From assembly GCA_023264755.1 (NCBI GenBank), contig JAHFVB010000076.1:1-12458 (forward strand): DNA of 12,458 nt, written 5' to 3'. Positions 1-7,179 of the stretch are shown here, in pieces. The stretch's first letter is position 1. Every line of letters begins with the position of its first letter. Below the pieces are notes generated by a model that saw only the letters and a program-made list of their open reading frames with translations, searched no databases and was not told the origin of the DNA. The DNA comes from Mycobacterium sp. (GTDB lineage Bacteria; Actinomycetota; Actinomycetes; Mycobacteriales; Mycobacteriaceae). The translations under genes were made by a program, and so were the position numbers.

Positions 1-438
1 GCCGACCTGGGTGCGCGCACCATTCGCGAGGAGATCGACGCGATGCGGGTGCTCGGCATCGACGCGATTCACCGCCTGGTGGTGCCCCGCGTATTGGCGT
101 CGACCCTGGTCGCGCTGCTGCTCAACGGCCTGGTGTGCGCGATCGGCATCTCCGGTGGATACGTCTTCTCGGTGTTCCTGCAAGGAGTCAACCCGGGAGC
201 CTTCATCAACGGGCTCACGGTGCTGACCGGACTGCCCGAACTCATCCTGGCCGAGATCAAGGCGCTGTTGTTCGGAGTGATGGCCGGACTCGTCGGGTGT
301 TACCGCGGATTGACCGTGCAGGGCGGCCCCAAGGGCGTCGGCGTCGCAGTCAACGAAACCGTGGTCTATGCCTTCATCTGCCTGTTCGTCATCAACGTGA
401 TCATGACGGCGATCGGCGTGAGAGTGCTGGCCCGCTAG
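1..438 (+). CDS. yrbE4A: YrbE4A, Mce4 ABC-type permease subunit (5'-truncated by window edge)
   Basis: This is the last 145 residues of a MlaE/YrbE-family permease; the open frame runs in from base 1, so the start lies left of the window. The family is about 250 residues long (M. tuberculosis YrbE4A is about 254). The fragment begins just before the family signature EEIDAMRVLGIDA (codons 10-22). This is the cytoplasmic coupling segment thought to contact the ATPase MceG/Mkl. At least three hydrophobic segments follow, then the conserved GGPKGVGVAVNETVV stretch and a hydrophobic C-terminus. With YrbE4B it should form the inner-membrane heterodimer that drives lipid uptake through the Mce4 tunnel. 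Its TAG stop overlaps the GTG start of yrbE4B by one base (TAGTG), which suggests translational coupling. The family call is very secure; the '4' comes from the neighbourhood. Confidence 0.95.
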   Translation, partial: ADLGARTIREEIDAMRVLGIDAIHRLVVPRVLASTLVALLLNGLVCAIGISGGYVFSVFLQGVNPGAFINGLTVLTGLPELILAEIKALLFGVMAGLVGCYRGLTVQGGPKGVGVAVNETVVYAFICLFVINVIMTAIGVRVLAR

Positions 439-1280
439 TGAGTTACGATGCCACTATTCGGATCCGTCGTTTCTTCCGTGGCGTGCCTAGGGCCGTCGAC
501 ACGGTGGGCGAGCAAGCTCTGTTCTACGGCGAGTCGATCCGCTACATCCCGAACGCGCTGACTCGGTACCGCAAGGAGACCGTTCGGCTGATCGCCGAGA
601 TGACCATGGGCGCCGGCGCATTGGTGATGATCGGCGGCACCGTCGGCGTCGCCGCATTCCTCACCTTGGCCTCTGGCGGCGTCATCGCCGTGCAGGGCTA
701 CTCGTCACTCGGCAACATCGGCATCGAGGCCCTGACCGGCTTCCTGTCGGCCTTCCTGAACGTTCGCATCGTCGCTCCGGTGATCGCGGGCATCGCGCTG
801 GCGGCGACCATCGGCGCCGGTACCACCGCCCAACTCGGTGCGATGCGCGTGGCCGAGGAGATCGACGCCGTGGAGGCGATGGCGGTGCACTCGGTGTCCT
901 ACCTGGTGTCCACGCGGATCATCGCCGGCCTGATCGCGATCATCCCGCTGTACTCGCTGTCGGTGCTGGCGGCCTTCTTCGCCGCGCGGTTCACCACCGT
1001 CTTCATCAACGGACAGTCGTCCGGGCTGTACGACCACTACTTCAATACGTTCCTGGTGCCGACCGACCTGTTGTGGTCGTTCCTGCAGGCGATCGTGATG
1101 TCGGTCGCGGTCATGCTGGTGCACACCTACTACGGCTACAACGCCTCCGGCGGACCCGTCGGGGTCGGCATCGCCGTGGGTCAAGCGGTCCGGACGTCGC
1201 TGATCGTGGTCGTCACCATCACCTTGTTCATCTCCCTGGCCGTGTACGGCGCGTCGGGCAACTTCAACCTCTCCGGATAG
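438..1280 (+). CDS. yrbE4B: YrbE4B, Mce4 ABC-type permease subunit
   Basis: Complete 280-residue MlaE/YrbE-family membrane protein, the same length as M. tuberculosis YrbE4B, and the sequence matches my memory of that protein closely over most of its length. A polar N-terminus (MSYDATIRIRRFF) is followed by about five or six hydrophobic segments. The coupling motif, with M136 and the acidic pair E140-E141 (MRVAEEIDAVEAMAV), lies in the usual cytoplasmic loop, and a GGPVGVGIAVGQAVR stretch precedes the last membrane helix. The GTG start at 438 is chosen because it overlaps the yrbE4A stop and yields the family N-terminus; no good Shine-Dalgarno sequence is visible, so coupled re-initiation is likely. 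It pairs with YrbE4A in the inner membrane; no ATPase gene is in the window, as is normal for mycobacterial mce operons. Confidence 0.96.
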   Translation: MSYDATIRIRRFFRGVPRAVDTVGEQALFYGESIRYIPNALTRYRKETVRLIAEMTMGAGALVMIGGTVGVAAFLTLASGGVIAVQGYSSLGNIGIEALTGFLSAFLNVRIVAPVIAGIALAATIGAGTTAQLGAMRVAEEIDAVEAMAVHSVSYLVSTRIIAGLIAIIPLYSLSVLAAFFAARFTTVFINGQSSGLYDHYFNTFLVPTDLLWSFLQAIVMSVAVMLVHTYYGYNASGGPVGVGIAVGQAVRTSLIVVVTITLFISLAVYGASGNFNLSG

Positions 1281-1282
1281 GC

Positions 1283-1287
1283 GGGAG
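1283..1287 (+). promoter_or_regulatory. Ribosome binding site of mce4A
   Basis: GGGAG ends five bases before the ATG at 1293, in the 12-base gap after yrbE4B. This is the widest gap in the operon and the clearest independent Shine-Dalgarno site, so mce4A can probably initiate translation without coupling. Confidence 0.6.
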
Positions 1288-1292
1288 TTCCG

Positions 1293-2492
1293 ATGGCCGG
1301 TGACGCCAAGCGCAGCCATGTGCGGATCGCTGCGGCGATCCTCGCCGCCGTGCTGCTGGCCGCCACCGTCTTCACCTACCTCTCCTATACGGCCTTCTTC
1401 ACCTCGGTCGACACGGTGACGGTGTTCTCCCAGCGGGCCGGCCTGGTCATGGAACGGGACGCCAAGGTCAAGTACCGCGGCATCCAGATCGGCCAGGTCA
1501 AGGACATCGCCTACACCGGCGACGCCGCCAAGCTGACGCTGGCGATCGACAGCAGCCAGCTCTCCTACATCCCGTCGAATGCCACCGTCCGGATCGGTGG
1601 CACCACGGTCTTCGGGGCCAAGTCGGTGGAGTTCCTGCCCCCCGACAAGCCCTCGGGCGACTCGCTGAGGCCGGGTGCGCAGGTGCAGGCCGGCTCGGTG
1701 CAGCTCGAGGTCAACACGCTCTTCCAGACCCTGCAGGACGTGTTTAAGAAGGTCGACCCCATCAACCTCAACGCGACCATCACGGCCTTGGCCGACGGGC
1801 TGCGGGGCAACGGCGACAACCTCGGTACGACGCTCGCGGGGCTGAACTACTACCTGCAGCAACTCAATCCGAAGCTGCCCACCCTGCAGCAGGACTTCCA
1901 GAAGACCGCGGCCGTAGCCGCCATCTACGCCGACGCGGCGCCAGACCTGGCCACGGTCTTCGACAACGCGCCGACGATCAGCAAGACGGTCGTGGATCAA
2001 CAGGACAACCTGAACGCGACCTTGCTGGCCGCGACGGGGCTGGCCAACAACGGCACCGCGACCCTGGCGCCCGCGGCCGACGATCTGATCGCGGCCATCC
2101 AGCGGTTCCGGGCGCCCTTGAAGGTGCTTGGCGACTACTCACCCGAATACGGGTGCCTGCTCAAGGGCATCAAGACCGCGCTCGACACGTTCGCGCCCGT
2201 GCTCGGTGGCATCCGGCCCGGGCTGTTCACGTCGTCGAACTTCATTCCCGGCGCTCCGGCCTACACCTACCCGGAGAGCTTGCCGCTCGTGAACGCCTCC
2301 GGCGGGCCGAACTGCCGCGGGCTGCCCAACGTGCCGACCAAGCAATACGGCGGATCCTGGTACCACACGCCGTTCCTGGTCACCGACAACGCCTACGTGC
2401 CGTTCCAGCCGAATACCGAACTTCAATTCGACGCGCCCTCTACGCTGCAGTTCCTGTTCAACGGGGCCTACGCGGAACGGGACGATTTCTGA
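1293..2492 (+). CDS. mce4A: Mce4A, MCE-family lipid-binding tunnel protein
   Basis: Protein of 399 residues (M. tuberculosis Mce4A has 400). One N-terminal membrane anchor (about residues 11-33) is followed by an MCE/MlaD domain (about 38-115). The domain shows typical features such as VKYRGIQIGQV, and an SVEFLPP end. A long helical region rich in Asn, Leu and Gln (about 130-285) follows; it belongs to the Mce4_CUP1-type domain that packs into the tunnel of the hexamer. A Gly/Pro/Tyr-rich C-terminal domain contains Cys288 and Cys341, which could form a disulfide outside the membrane. By family knowledge, six different Mce subunits assemble into one tube carrying sterol or other lipid from the outer envelope to YrbE4A/B. 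The TGA stop overlaps the mce4B start (TGATG). The gene is intact. Confidence 0.95.
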   Translation: MAGDAKRSHVRIAAAILAAVLLAATVFTYLSYTAFFTSVDTVTVFSQRAGLVMERDAKVKYRGIQIGQVKDIAYTGDAAKLTLAIDSSQLSYIPSNATVRIGGTTVFGAKSVEFLPPDKPSGDSLRPGAQVQAGSVQLEVNTLFQTLQDVFKKVDPINLNATITALADGLRGNGDNLGTTLAGLNYYLQQLNPKLPTLQQDFQKTAAVAAIYADAAPDLATVFDNAPTISKTVVDQQDNLNATLLAATGLANNGTATLAPAADDLIAAIQRFRAPLKVLGDYSPEYGCLLKGIKTALDTFAPVLGGIRPGLFTSSNFIPGAPAYTYPESLPLVNASGGPNCRGLPNVPTKQYGGSWYHTPFLVTDNAYVPFQPNTELQFDAPSTLQFLFNGAYAERDDF

Positions 2493-3526
2493 TGGGCAAG
2501 AACGCGACCCTGATCAAGGTCGGCATCTTCACCCTCGTCATGGTGTTGGTGGCGGCCGGGCTGGTCATCGTCTTCGGCCAGTTCCGCTTTGCCTCGGGCA
2601 ACACGTTCCACGCCAATTTCGCCGAGGCCTCGCGACTGAAGGCGGGCCAGGACGTCCGGATCGCCGGCGTGCCGGTCGGTTCGGTACAGAAGGTCAAGCT
2701 CAACCCGGACAACAGCGTCGACGTCACCTTCGACGTGAACAGCCGCTACCAGCTGTACACCTCCACCAGGGCCGTGGTGCGCTACCAGAACCTCGTCGGT
2801 GATCGATACCTCGAAATCACCTCGGGTCCAGGCGAACTGCGCAAGCTGCCGCCCGGGAGCACCATCGTCCGGCAGAACACCCAACCCGCGCTGGACCTCG
2901 ACGCCCTGCTCGGCGGGCTCAAGCCCGTCCTGAAGGGCCTGGACGGCAACAAGGTCAACGAGGTCAGCAACGCGGTCATCGAACTGCTGCAGGGCCAGGG
3001 CGGCGCGCTGAGCAACATGCTCACCAGCACCAGTGCCTTCACCTCCGACCTGGCCGCCCGCGACCAGCTGATCGGCGACGTCATCAACAACCTCAACACG
3101 GTGCTCGCCACCGTCGATGACAAGGGCGCGCAGTTCAACGCCAGCGTCGACCAACTTCAGCAGCTGATCACCGGACTGGCGCAGAATCGGGACCCCATTG
3201 CGGGAGCCATTCCGCCGCTGGCCTCGGCCACCAACGAGCTGACGAACCTGCTCCAGACCAGCCGGCGACCGGTGCAGGGAGTCATCGAGAATCTGCGGCC
3301 ATTGGTCCAACGGGTGGACGAGCGCAAGGGCGACATCAACCCGATGATCGAATCGCTGGCCGAGAACTATCTGCGGCTCAACGCACTCGGCGCCTACGGC
3401 TCGTTCTTCAACATCTACTACTGCTCGATCCGGATGAAGATCAACGGCCCCGCGGGCAGTGACATCCTCATCCCGTTCGGTGGTCCGCCCGATCCGTCGA
3501 AGGGAAGGTGCTCGGAGAATGGCTAG
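2492..3526 (+). CDS. mce4B: Mce4B, MCE-family lipid-binding tunnel protein
   Basis: Protein of 344 residues (M. tuberculosis Mce4B about 350). Start ATG at 2492 overlaps the mce4A stop by one base and gives a short polar N-terminus (MGKNATLIK) before a single membrane anchor (about residues 8-29). The MCE/MlaD domain spans about 35-114, with VRIAGVPVGSVQKV and LVGDRYLEI as clear family marks. Residues 125-290 form the long helical tunnel region, containing repeated Asn/Gln/Leu heptad-like stretches. The C-terminal part (LGAYGSFFNIYYC) holds Cys311, with Cys340 close to the end, a pattern I expect for MceB-type subunits. The frame could be extended upstream to 2153, but that stretch lies inside mce4A and has shadow composition. 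The end overlaps mce4C by eight bases. Confidence 0.95.
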   Translation: MGKNATLIKVGIFTLVMVLVAAGLVIVFGQFRFASGNTFHANFAEASRLKAGQDVRIAGVPVGSVQKVKLNPDNSVDVTFDVNSRYQLYTSTRAVVRYQNLVGDRYLEITSGPGELRKLPPGSTIVRQNTQPALDLDALLGGLKPVLKGLDGNKVNEVSNAVIELLQGQGGALSNMLTSTSAFTSDLAARDQLIGDVINNLNTVLATVDDKGAQFNASVDQLQQLITGLAQNRDPIAGAIPPLASATNELTNLLQTSRRPVQGVIENLRPLVQRVDERKGDINPMIESLAENYLRLNALGAYGSFFNIYYCSIRMKINGPAGSDILIPFGGPPDPSKGRCSENG

Positions 3527-4577
3527 GCCAGGCGAGGGAAACCCCTTGCGCACCGGGATCTTCGGCATCGTCATCGTGACGGCGCTGGTGCTGGTGTCCT
3601 TCGGGTACACGGGCTTGCCGTTCTGGCCGCAGGGCAAGAACTACGAGGCCTTCTTCACCGACGCAGGCGGCATCACGCCGGGCAACGACGTCAGCGTCTC
3701 CGGCATCAAGGTCGGCAAGGTGTCCGCGGTGGAGCTCGCCGGAGCCTCGGCCAAGGTCACCTTCACCGTCGACCGCCACATCAAGGTCGGCGACCAATCC
3801 CTGGTGGCCATCAAGACCGACACCGTGCTTGGCGAGAAGTCGCTGCGCGTCACCCCGAAGGGGAGTGGCAACGTGACGTCGATTCCGTTGGGCCGGACCA
3901 CCACTCCGTACACGCTCAACACGGCCCTACAGGATCTTGGCCGCAGCGCCAGCGACCTCGACAAGCCCAAGCTCGAAACCGCCCTGAACACGTTGACCGA
4001 CACCCTCAAGGAGGCGACGCCCCAGTTGCGCGGCGCGCTCGACGGGGTCGCGAATCTGTCTCGCAGCCTCAACGCTCGCGACGAGGCCCTCGAACAGCTG
4101 CTGATGCACGCCAAGCGGGTATCGGACACGCTGGCCCAACGGGCGGGTCAGGTGAACCAGCTCGTCACCGACGGCAACCTGCTGTTCGCCGCGCTCGACG
4201 AACGGCGCCAGGCGTTGAGCACGTTGATAGGCGGCATTCAGGAGTTGTCGCACCAGCTTTCGGGCTTCGTCGCCGACAACCGCCGCGAGTTCGCGCCACT
4301 ACTGCAGCGGCTCAACGCGGTGATGGACAATCTGCTGGAGCGCAAGGACCACATCGGAGAAGCGTTGCGCAGGCTGCCCCCGTACGCGACGGCGCTCGGC
4401 GAAGTCGTCGGCTCCGGTCCCGGCTTCCAGATCAACCTGTACGGCCTGCCGCCCGCCAGCTTGTCGGAGGTGCTGCTCGACACGTACTTCCAACCGGGCA
4501 AGCTACCGGACAGCCTCGCCGACTACCTGCGCGGATTCATCTCCGAGCGGATGATCATTAGGCCGAAGTCGCCATGA
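3519..4577 (+). CDS. mce4C: Mce4C, MCE-family lipid-binding tunnel protein
   Basis: Protein of 352 residues (M. tuberculosis Mce4C about 357). I place the start at ATG 3519, eight bases inside mce4B, because it gives a short basic N-terminus (MARPGEGNPLRTG) directly before the membrane anchor (about 12-33). A purine-rich GAAGGGAAGG stretch lies about ten bases upstream and GGAG directly before it. The MCE/MlaD domain covers about 39-117 (VSVSGIKVGKV, DTVLGEKSLRV). A long alpha-helical region follows (about 130-300), rich in Leu, Arg and Gln, with an ERKDHIGEALRRL segment near its end. I see no cysteine, unlike subunits A, B, D and F. The in-frame ATG at 3459 would add a basic 20-residue stretch inside mce4B and is less likely. 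ATGA overlaps the start of mce4D. Confidence 0.94.
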   Translation: MARPGEGNPLRTGIFGIVIVTALVLVSFGYTGLPFWPQGKNYEAFFTDAGGITPGNDVSVSGIKVGKVSAVELAGASAKVTFTVDRHIKVGDQSLVAIKTDTVLGEKSLRVTPKGSGNVTSIPLGRTTTPYTLNTALQDLGRSASDLDKPKLETALNTLTDTLKEATPQLRGALDGVANLSRSLNARDEALEQLLMHAKRVSDTLAQRAGQVNQLVTDGNLLFAALDERRQALSTLIGGIQELSHQLSGFVADNRREFAPLLQRLNAVMDNLLERKDHIGEALRRLPPYATALGEVVGSGPGFQINLYGLPPASLSEVLLDTYFQPGKLPDSLADYLRGFISERMIIRPKSP

Positions 4578-5980
4578 CACCAGGGAATTCGACGATCTTG
4601 CGCTCGCGTTGGCTGCGCTTCGCCGCCGCCGCCGTACTGGTGGTCGCCTTGATCGGCGGCATCTACACGGTGTGGCCGTCGCGGCAGGGCAAGCGGGTGG
4701 TCGCCTACTTCACCACGGCCGTGGGGCTCTACCCGGGCGACGAGGTCCGGGTGGTCGGGGTGCCGGTCGGGACCATCGAGTCCATCCAGCCGCGCGCCAC
4801 CGACGTCAAGGTCACCATGAAGGTGGACGACGACGTCAAGCTGCCTGCCGACGCCCGCGCCATCGTCATCGCGCCGAACCTGGTCTCGGCCAGATTCGTT
4901 CAGTTCACCCCGGCCTATACCGGCGGTCCGGTGATGGCCGACGGCGCCGAAGTCGGGCTCGATCGCACCGGAGTGCCGGTGGAATGGGATGAGGTCAAAG
5001 AACAGCTCACCCAGCTGAGTGCTCAACTCGGACCGCAGGTGAATTCCGTGCAGGGCCCGCTCAGCGCGTTCGTCAACCAGGCCGCCGACACGTTCGACGG
5101 CAATGGGGACTCATTCCGCAACGCACTGCGGGAGCTGTCCCAAACCGCTGGCCGACTGGGAGATTCGCGCACCGACCTGTTCGGCACGGTGCGCAACCTT
5201 CAAGTCCTGGTCAACGCGCTGTCGAACAGCAATGAGCAGATCGTGCAGTTCGCGAACCACGTCGCCTCGGTATCGCAGGTGCTCGCCGACAGTTCCAAGG
5301 ACCTGGATCAAACCCTCGGCGCACTCAACCAGGCGCTCGGTGACGTGAAGGGCTTCCTCGATCAGAACAACTCGGCGCTGATCGCCCAGATCGGCAAGCT
5401 GACCGACTTCACCTCGCTGCTCAGCTCTCACAGCGATGACATCGAGCAGATCCTGCACATCCTGCCCAACGGACTGGCGAACTTCTACAACATCTACAAC
5501 CCGGCCCAGGGCACCGTCGGCGGTCTGCTCTCGCTGCCCAACTTCGCCAATCCGGTCCAATTCATCTGCGGCGGTACGTTCGACGTCGGAGCCTCCCCGG
5601 ACAACTACAAGCGCGCGGAGATCTGTCGCGAACGGATGGGCCCGGTGCTCAAGCGCATCGCGATGAACTACCCGCCGGTGCTGTTCCACCCGATCAACAG
5701 CATCACGGCCTACAAGGGCCAGATCATCTACGACACCCCGGAGACCGAAGCCAAGGCTCAGACCCCACTGCCGTATCTGCAGTGGCAGGCCGCGCCCGGC
5801 GTCACGCCGCCGACGCCCCAGCCGGACGGCACGCTCAGCGACATGATCCTGCCGCCACCAGCCGTGCAGGGCCAGATTTCGCCGGCCGGCCCCGTACCCG
5901 CAGCGCCACCGATGGGCGCCGGACCGCTACCGGGACCGCCGCCAGGGCCGCCGCTGCCGGCAGAATCGGGGGGTGGCTGA
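4574..5980 (+). CDS. mce4D: Mce4D, MCE-family lipid-binding tunnel protein with Pro-rich tail
   Basis: Protein of 468 residues; M. tuberculosis Mce4D is about 451, so this one is slightly longer. ATG overlaps the mce4C stop (ATGA). The N-terminal anchor lies at about 13-35 and the MCE/MlaD domain at about 39-117 (EVRVVGVPVGTIESI, NLVSARFVQF). A helical tunnel region (about 135-300) follows, with many Asn, Gln and Leu residues. The segment ILPNGLANFYNIYNP and the pair Cys332/Cys351, a probable disulfide, mark the C-terminal globular part. Residues 411-468 are a proline-rich, low-complexity tail ending in GGG, probably disordered and lying in the periplasm or facing the outer envelope. The extra length relative to the M. 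tuberculosis protein probably lies in this tail. Its stop overlaps the mce4E start (TGATG). Confidence 0.94.
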   Translation: MTPGNSTILRSRWLRFAAAAVLVVALIGGIYTVWPSRQGKRVVAYFTTAVGLYPGDEVRVVGVPVGTIESIQPRATDVKVTMKVDDDVKLPADARAIVIAPNLVSARFVQFTPAYTGGPVMADGAEVGLDRTGVPVEWDEVKEQLTQLSAQLGPQVNSVQGPLSAFVNQAADTFDGNGDSFRNALRELSQTAGRLGDSRTDLFGTVRNLQVLVNALSNSNEQIVQFANHVASVSQVLADSSKDLDQTLGALNQALGDVKGFLDQNNSALIAQIGKLTDFTSLLSSHSDDIEQILHILPNGLANFYNIYNPAQGTVGGLLSLPNFANPVQFICGGTFDVGASPDNYKRAEICRERMGPVLKRIAMNYPPVLFHPINSITAYKGQIIYDTPETEAKAQTPLPYLQWQAAPGVTPPTPQPDGTLSDMILPPPAVQGQISPAGPVPAAPPMGAGPLPGPPPGPPLPAESGGG

Positions 5981-7179
5981 TGTCCACGCGAAAGACCCTG
6001 CGCACCAAGGCTTTGCGGTCCGGTCGTCACGCCGTGGCGCTCGGCTCGGGCGTAGTACTGATGGCTGGGTGCTCATTCGGCGGCCTGAACTCGGTGGACA
6101 TGCCGGGAACCGCCGGACATGGCAGCGGCTCATTCACCATCACCGTCGAGTTGCCCGACGTGACGACGCTGCCCCAGAACTCACCGGTGATGATCGACGA
6201 CGTCACCGTGGGCAGCGTGTCGGGCATCGAGGCCCTGCAGCGGCCCGACGGCACGTTCGCCGCCGCGGTGAAGCTGTCGCTGGACAAGGACGTCAACCTG
6301 CCGGAGAACTCGACCGCGACGGTCGCGCAGACGTCCCTGCTCGGCTCGCAGCACGTCGAATTGAAGCCTCCCGCAGATCAGCCCGGTCAGGGCCGACTGC
6401 GGGAGAACTCCTTGATCCCGGAGTCGCAAACCAGTCGATACCCCAGCACCGAAGAGGTGTTGTCATCGCTTGGCGTAGTGGTCAACAAGGGCAATCTCGG
6501 TGCGCTGCAGGACATCACCGACGAGGCCTACGCCGCCGTCGCCGGGCGGGCCGGCAGTTTCGCCGGGCTGATCCCGCGCCTGGCCGAGCTGACCGGTTCG
6601 CTGCAGCAACAGACCACGGACATCATCGCCGCGGCCGACGGACTGAACCGCTTTGCGGCGACGCTGGCGCGCAGCAAGGACGGCCTCGGGCGGACGCTGG
6701 ACTCGCTGCCCGGCGCGCTGAAGGTGCTCAACGCCAACAGATCCAACCTCGTCGACGCGTTCACCGCGCTTCGGCAGTTCGCCCTGGTCGCGTCCCGCGT
6801 GCTCACGGGGATAAAGACCGACTTCGCCGCCGACTTCAAGGATCTGTATCCGGTCATCAAGGCGCTCAACGACAATGCCGACGACTTCATCTCCGACCTG
6901 GACCTGCTGCCGACGTTCCCCTTCGACTACAAGTACATCAAGAACGCCGTGCGCGGTGACTACCTGAACGTCTTCGTCACGTTCGACCTGACGGTGCGAC
7001 GCTTGGGTGAAACGGTCTTCACGACGTCGAAGGGGCTCGACCCGAACATGAAACACATGAGCGACGTCATCAACCCGCCCGACTTCCTGACCGGAGCCAT
7101 GTCGAACCTGTCCGGTCAGGCCGCCGATCCCTTCAAGATCCCGCCTGGCACCGCCACCGAGCACCCGAAGGCGCCGTAG
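5980..7179 (+). CDS. mce4E: Mce4E (LprN-like), lipoprotein subunit of the Mce4 importer
   Basis: Protein of 399 residues (M. tuberculosis Mce4E/LprN about 384). Unlike the other five subunits it has a basic N-region and a lipoprotein signal peptide ending in the lipobox LMAGC, with the acylated cysteine at Cys31. This is typical of MceE proteins, annotated Lpr in M. tuberculosis. The MCE/MlaD domain runs from about 51 to 133 (SPVMIDDVTVGSV, TSLLGSQHVEL). A helical region follows (about 150-330), then a PTFPFDYKYIKNAVRGDY segment characteristic of MceE C-termini. After secretion it should be lipid-anchored by Cys31 and form one of the six tunnel walls. ATG at 5980 overlaps the mce4D stop by one base. 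The stop TAG directly abuts the mce4F ATG. Confidence 0.95.
   Translation: MSTRKTLRTKALRSGRHAVALGSGVVLMAGCSFGGLNSVDMPGTAGHGSGSFTITVELPDVTTLPQNSPVMIDDVTVGSVSGIEALQRPDGTFAAAVKLSLDKDVNLPENSTATVAQTSLLGSQHVELKPPADQPGQGRLRENSLIPESQTSRYPSTEEVLSSLGVVVNKGNLGALQDITDEAYAAVAGRAGSFAGLIPRLAELTGSLQQQTTDIIAAADGLNRFAATLARSKDGLGRTLDSLPGALKVLNANRSNLVDAFTALRQFALVASRVLTGIKTDFAADFKDLYPVIKALNDNADDFISDLDLLPTFPFDYKYIKNAVRGDYLNVFVTFDLTVRRLGETVFTTSKGLDPNMKHMSDVINPPDFLTGAMSNLSGQAADPFKIPPGTATEHPKAP
7167..7171 (+). promoter_or_regulatory. Ribosome binding site of mce4F
   Basis: GAAGG within the last codons of mce4E ends eight bases before the ATG at 7180. The ATG follows the mce4E stop with no gap, and this site supports it over any upstream start. 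Confidence 0.5.

Noticed and set aside
705..2000. 431-codon open frame on the - strand opposite yrbE4B/mce4A
   Set aside because: Product is Arg/Gly/Val/His-rich with no recognisable domain and covers two clear genes; it is a GC-bias shadow.
2468..3637. 389-codon open frame on the - strand opposite mce4B
   Set aside because: Same shadow composition, antisense to a well-supported MCE gene.
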